Assembly: GCA_903891335.1 (NCBI GenBank)
Contig: CAITDX010000015.1
Span: forward strand, 1 to 15,855
DNA length: 15,855 nt
Source of the DNA: an uncultured bacterium
Lineage (GTDB): Bacteria > Patescibacteriota > Microgenomatia > UBA1400 > PJMF01
Reading direction: 5' to 3'
Shown here: positions 12,755 through 15,855 of the stretch, one piece after another
Numbering within the stretch: position 1 is the first letter of the stretch
Layout: each line of letters opens with the position of its first letter
Translations under genes and position numbers: made by a program
Notes under the pieces: model-generated
Told to the model about the DNA's origin: nothing
Databases searched by the model: none
What the model saw: only the letters and a program-made list of their open reading frames with translations

Positions 12755-13330
12755 TTAACTTGGATATTCAAACTCAAAATACAATGGATTTTCCCCCTGT
12801 ATATCTCCATAGATAAACCATTTTGTATTGTTTTTGCTGGTTGAGCCAAAAAGATAAACCTCACCAATATTTTTATTATTCAATTTAATTTTATCTAATT
12901 TAAGATTTATATTTCTAGAAATATAAATTCCTACAGTTAAATCTTGAGATGAAGAATAATCATTAAGTTTATTAAAAATATCGCTTAAAGTTTGTTCTGG
13001 ATTTATTGCTTCAGAAACAAATTCTTTTAATTGGACTGGAATGTAGTTGTCAACATCGCCATCAATGTACCTAGCAATAAAATCAAAGTCACTATTTTCA
13101 TGGAGAGAAAAAACAATGTTCTGCCTATTAAGCAGGGACATTCCATATGTAAGAATTCCAGCTTGGCGGGCTTCATTGATCCAGCTAAGCTTATTTGTTC
13201 TAAAAGATCTGACTTTCCATTCTGGAACATATGGCAAAATATTTTTTTCTATTTCTTTGAGTTTTAGTAACCATCTTTTTGGATCTTTATATTCAAGTTT
13301 AGACCACTCTCTTGTTCTGATGTTGTTCAT
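12755..13330 (-). CDS. Hypothetical protein, possible PD-(D/E)XK nuclease fold
   Basis: 191 residues, not recognised as a named family. The N-terminal third is helical and basic. The centre has SLHENSDFDFIARYIDG followed by NYIPVQLKEF: an acidic residue (Asp83), a strand and Q-x-K (Gln100, Lys102), the pattern of the Q-variant of PD-(D/E)XK nucleases, with Glu78 as a possible additional ligand. The helix VSEAINPEQTLSDIFNKLNDY and strands around TVGIYISRN and GEVYLFGST fit such a fold. It follows a 49-residue ORF in the same direction and ends at the bidirectional terminator. It lies in the AT-rich island beside a probable defence pair on the other strand, so a nuclease or DNA-sensing role is plausible but unproven. 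Confidence 0.65.
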   Translation of the reverse strand: MNNIRTREWSKLEYKDPKRWLLKLKEIEKNILPYVPEWKVRSFRTNKLSWINEARQAGILTYGMSLLNRQNIVFSLHENSDFDFIARYIDGDVDNYIPVQLKEFVSEAINPEQTLSDIFNKLNDYSSSQDLTVGIYISRNINLKLDKIKLNNKNIGEVYLFGSTSKNNTKWFIYGDIQGENPLYFEFEYPS

Positions 13331-13374
13331 TATATTGTTTATTTTTAAGTTATATTTTTTTGGTTTTGTGTGTT

Positions 13375-13524
13375 TTATTCGTCAATCTCTTCGTTTAGTT
13401 TTTCTAATTTTCTATAAATTATCTCTAAAGCGTGGTCTGGTGCTATTGATCCGCCACCTCTTGCGTATTCTTTTAAGATTTCTATTGCCTTAGCTAATAG
13501 AAGTGATTTATTATACATAGACAT
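13375..13524 (-). CDS. Small ORF, 49 residues, first gene of the nuclease-like operon
   Basis: The protein begins MSMYNKSLLLAKAIEIL, continues KEYARGGGSIAPDHALE and ends IIYRKLEKLNEEIDE. It is two predicted amphipathic helices joined by a Gly/Ser/Pro turn. Codon use and the helical pattern look like a real gene. It precedes the 12755-13330 gene by 44 bases on the same strand. The ATG at 13524 is preceded by GAAAGA as a weak ribosome-binding site; an in-frame ATG at 13518 is an alternative. No family is recognised. Confidence 0.6.
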   Translation of the reverse strand: MSMYNKSLLLAKAIEILKEYARGGGSIAPDHALEIIYRKLEKLNEEIDE

Positions 13525-13725
13525 ATTTGTCTTTCTTTTTTACCTAATACTAGCCGTGAATTTTACTGCTAAATCTGTATTTAAAAAACTATATAACTTT
13601 ATATAAAAATATATAGGACACGATCAAATCTCGTTATATAAATTTTGGATTATATATTTTTTCACAATTGATAATTTATTTTTTTTCTAATGATTCTTTG
13701 GAAAATTTATATATAATGTGAACAA
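13525..13725. promoter_or_regulatory. AT-rich divergent intergenic region with promoter of the ATPase gene
   Basis: About 200 very A+T-rich bases separate the minus-strand operon from the ATPase/TOPRIM operon. A perfect TATAAT (13712-13717) places the plus-strand start at about 13724, two bases before the ATG at 13726, so the message would be essentially leaderless. No convincing -35, palindrome or RNA gene is visible in the rest. Confidence 0.55.
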
Positions 13726-14892
13726 ATGATAACTAAAGTAAGATTCACAAATTTTGCAAGCATAAAAGATTCTGGTGTTATTGTTCTGGACAAGATAAAT
13801 GTACTGATTGGAAAAAATGCCAGTGGTAAAAGTAATTTTATAAATGCACTAACTTTGACTAGAGATCTTTCTAGAGGAGAGGATATTAATGATGTTTTTC
13901 CAGACATAATTCTCTCTAAGAGAAATCTTTTTTATCGTGGGCAGAAAAAAAACATAGAGATTTTTCTAGAATTTATCGGTTTTGATAAAAAACTATACAG
14001 ATTTAGATATGAGATAAGACTCCAAGAAAAAAAAGATGAAATAGATTCTTTAGTAATACCTTCAGAATCATTGGAAGCTTTTAGTGATGGAAACTGGAGT
14101 TTCTTGTACAAAAGAAATGGTAATGACCTGACATTTGCTGGCCAAAAAGAAATTCCGTTAAAAATTAATAATAAAAAATTATTGTTTAGCTATTTTGATG
14201 ACAAAACTTTGCATGATGCAGCTAAAAGGCTAAAATCAATATTTACTATAAAGAATACTGATCTCGTTCCAGATAGGGGACCTTATGTAAATATTTCAGA
14301 GCTCAACTTGCAGAAATTGAATCATTTGGCTGTTAAATTGAAAAAAAACAACGAAGCAGATTTTAGAGATGTCCAAGAAGCAGTAAAAAAAATAATTCCA
14401 TACTTTGAATCGGTTAGAGTTAGTGATTTAAGAAAAATATTAAATTATGATGTTAATGAAATTGAAAATATAGAGGAACAATATCTAGTGTATTGGAGGC
14501 AGAAATTTTCTGATTTGGCTTTTGATTCAAAAACACTTTCTAGTGGTGATCAAAGAACAATATACATATTATTTGCGATGTTCTACCTTACTAAGGGTTC
14601 TACTATTTCTATTGAAGAAATAGAGAATGGAATACACATCGGTAGAGTCAGTAGTTTTCTAGATCAAATAAGGACTTCTGCCAATAATAGGGATCTGCAA
14701 ATAATTATTTCTACCCATAGTAGAGAAATATTGAATCATATTTTTCCAAAAGAGGTTATTTTTTGTAAATTATTTGAGGAGGATGGAACCACCTATCAAC
14801 GTTTAGTTGACAATAAATTATATCGGATTGTTGAGGAAGATTTGGGGGAAAGTTCAAGTGCTAGAGATTACATAGATTCTGGATATTTTTAA
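13726..14892 (+). CDS. ABC/AAA-type ATPase (AAA_21-like) of a probable defence pair
   Basis: 388 residues with a complete SMC/Rad50-like ATPase set. Walker A GKNASGKS (29-36) sits next to INVLIGK. The ABC signature is LSSGDQR (271-277), Walker B ISIEEIENGIH (294-304) with the catalytic Glu, and the switch histidine is in IIISTHSRE (326-334). The insert between Walker A and the signature (about 60-265) is short, mixed alpha/beta, without a long coiled coil, as in OLD, RloA and PARIS-type ATPases. The next gene starts two bases after the stop and encodes a TOPRIM-like protein, so the two probably form one complex in which the ATPase senses foreign DNA or proteins and controls the partner. The antiviral role is inferred from this pairing and the island context. 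Confidence 0.88.
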   Translation: MITKVRFTNFASIKDSGVIVLDKINVLIGKNASGKSNFINALTLTRDLSRGEDINDVFPDIILSKRNLFYRGQKKNIEIFLEFIGFDKKLYRFRYEIRLQEKKDEIDSLVIPSESLEAFSDGNWSFLYKRNGNDLTFAGQKEIPLKINNKKLLFSYFDDKTLHDAAKRLKSIFTIKNTDLVPDRGPYVNISELNLQKLNHLAVKLKKNNEADFRDVQEAVKKIIPYFESVRVSDLRKILNYDVNEIENIEEQYLVYWRQKFSDLAFDSKTLSSGDQRTIYILFAMFYLTKGSTISIEEIENGIHIGRVSSFLDQIRTSANNRDLQIIISTHSREILNHIFPKEVIFCKLFEEDGTTYQRLVDNKLYRIVEEDLGESSSARDYIDSGYF

Positions 14893-14894
14893 AT

Positions 14895-15491
14895 ATGATT
14901 CAGCTCGCTCTCAGACACGAAGGCCAAACAGATCTAGTTTCTATATTGTCATTGTTATATAGATTGGCTAATGAAGTTGGCGTTGATATAGAAATTTTAG
15001 AAACTAATATTTTTACTACTGGAACTTCGATTGAGAAGCACATTAGATCTACGGCTAAAAACTGTTTTGATATCAACCCAGTAGACATGGTTGTTTATTT
15101 GGGAGATCAAGACATAAATAAGGATTATAAGGTAAGGACAAAATGCCTAGATATTTTAAGGGAATTGGGTAGTGCATACCTTGATATGAGTGTTGTTGGA
15201 ATTGCAGATAGAAATTTTGAAGCATGGCTGCTTGCTGATGAAAATAATTTTAGGAAGCAACTGCTAATCAAAAATCCAGAAAAACCACTAAGAGGGACAA
15301 AAGATCCCAAAGAGTGTCTTAAAATACACTGGGGAGAATGGGAGACAAACGAGAGACCTTTGTTGACAGAGACAAAGAAAATTTTAGTTGAGACCATGAA
15401 TCTAGATGAAGCTTCTAGAAAAAGCAAAGACTTCAAGCAATTCAGAGAAGACTTTCACAGCAAATTGAAACTTATTGGAAAGTCAAAATAG
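14895..15491 (+). CDS. TOPRIM/DUF4276-like protein, putative effector nuclease of the ATPase pair
   Basis: 198 residues. The TOPRIM signature is spread as expected: HEGQTD (8-13) supplies the first acidic residue, Glu9, and VVYLGDQDIN (66-75) supplies the DxD pair Asp71 and Asp73. VGIADRNFEAWLLAD (101-115) is the segment typical of DUF4276/RloB-type proteins. It is cytosolic, with no membrane segment. In related systems (OLD, PARIS, RloB) this domain cleaves nucleic acid, often tRNA or DNA, when released by its ATPase. It follows the ATPase gene by two bases and probably depends on translational coupling. Which nucleic acid it cuts cannot be told from sequence. Confidence 0.82.
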   Translation: MIQLALRHEGQTDLVSILSLLYRLANEVGVDIEILETNIFTTGTSIEKHIRSTAKNCFDINPVDMVVYLGDQDINKDYKVRTKCLDILRELGSAYLDMSVVGIADRNFEAWLLADENNFRKQLLIKNPEKPLRGTKDPKECLKIHWGEWETNERPLLTETKKILVETMNLDEASRKSKDFKQFREDFHSKLKLIGKSK

Positions 15492-15532
15492 TTTTTATTT
15501 TTATTAAAGAGTCTGTTTTAATGAATTTTGAG

Positions 15533-15847
15533 TTAATCTAATTTAAATCTCTGAATTTCAATTTCACTATCTTCTAGCAATTTTTCTACAAACTCATCCC
15601 TTCTTTTTCTTGTATCTAGCTTATGCGTCCAATCATCTAGCTCTACAACAAGTTGAGTAGAGAGGGTTTCTTTATCAGCTAAAATAAAATCAACAGATTT
15701 TTGAGCAATTCTATTTCTAGCTCTGTAATTATTTTTATTTCCATCAACCTCCAATAATTTATCAAGATTTATTTGAGGAAAGATAAGATATTTTTCTCCA
15801 TATTCTTGCTGAAGTTGTCTAAAAAAGTTTTGTTCTGCTGGAGTCAT
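15533..15847 (-). CDS. DUF2726-type (PD-(D/E)XK-like) protein, N-terminus possibly cut by the window edge
   Basis: 104 residues from the ATG at 15847. TPAEQNFFRQLQQEYGEKY opens the DUF2726 domain. YRARNRIAQKSVDFILAD (41-58) and VVELDDWTHKLDTRKRRDEF (67-86) are its hallmarks, with Asp53 and Glu69 in the nuclease positions, and the end IEIQRF corresponds to the family's final strand. Many homologues have an N-terminal membrane helix or extra domain; the frame is open to the window end, so the gene may be longer. It converges with the TOPRIM gene, 41 bases away. A nuclease role is likely from the fold, but the function is unknown. It adds to the nuclease-rich character of the island. Confidence 0.85.
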   Translation of the reverse strand: MTPAEQNFFRQLQQEYGEKYLIFPQINLDKLLEVDGNKNNYRARNRIAQKSVDFILADKETLSTQLVVELDDWTHKLDTRKRRDEFVEKLLEDSEIEIQRFKLD

Positions 15848-15855
15848 TATTGAGA

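Noticed and set aside
1..15855. CRISPR array, insertion sequence or recoded TGA
   Set aside because: No regularly spaced repeats and no transposase or integrase were seen; TGA works as a normal stop, for example at the ATGA overlap at 2791-2794.

Overview
The window looks like a chromosomal segment of a streamlined, probably Patescibacteria/CPR-type bacterium. This is inference: most genes are compact and single-domain, intergenic gaps are short, the tRNA lacks an encoded CCA, many predicted promoters sit almost on top of start codons, and the gene mix (RRM protein, GIY-YIG protein, Nudix, PD-(D/E)XK-like proteins, divergent PRPP synthetase) is typical of such genomes. TGA is used as an ordinary stop, which argues against lineages that recode it.

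Layout. (1) 1-1430: tRNA-Ser(GGA), a soluble GGDEF protein and an RRM RNA-binding protein, all on the minus strand. (2) 1455-3318: a minus-strand metal operon: ArsR-type repressor fused to a YHS domain, TauE/SafE-like membrane protein fused to a cupredoxin, and an HMA metallochaperone. Its promoter and palindromic operator overlap the first start codon. (3) 3303-4611: metK (S-adenosylmethionine synthetase) behind a structured leader that resembles a diverged SAM-I-clan riboswitch. (4) 4616-5242: a HigBA/RelE-like toxin-antitoxin pair whose toxin frame is broken at a run of nine A; a 22-bp perfect palindrome lies in its promoter. (5) 5265-5877: small heat-shock protein with an intrinsic terminator and two CIRCE-type (HrcA) operators. 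(6) 5888-8008: malic enzyme and a membrane-anchored protein, transcribed divergently from a region with a 12-bp perfect inverted repeat made of back-to-back extended -10 elements. (7) 8093-11594: PRPP-synthetase-like protein, membrane-anchored alpha/beta hydrolase, GIY-YIG protein and Nudix hydrolase (two-gene operon), and a small YdeI/OmpD-associated-like protein. (8) 11625-12260: zinc-ribbon/DUF4352-like membrane protein. (9) 12261-12754: no convincing gene; a structured segment with a 31-bp imperfect direct repeat and a strong bidirectional terminator.

(10) 12755-15855 is visibly richer in A+T and reads as an acquired accessory island: a 49-residue ORF, a possible PD-(D/E)XK nuclease, a two-gene ABC-type ATPase plus TOPRIM/DUF4276-like protein (a split OLD-type arrangement, probably antiviral) and a DUF2726-type nuclease-like gene at the edge.

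Two regulatory themes run through the window. Many genes have a -10 box whose predicted transcript would start 0-10 nt before the start codon, so they should be leaderless or nearly so, while metK, hsp20 and the DUF4352 gene carry longer leaders with Shine-Dalgarno-like sequences. A recurring extended -10 of the form GTG(C/T)TACA(A/C)T appears in front of several unrelated genes.
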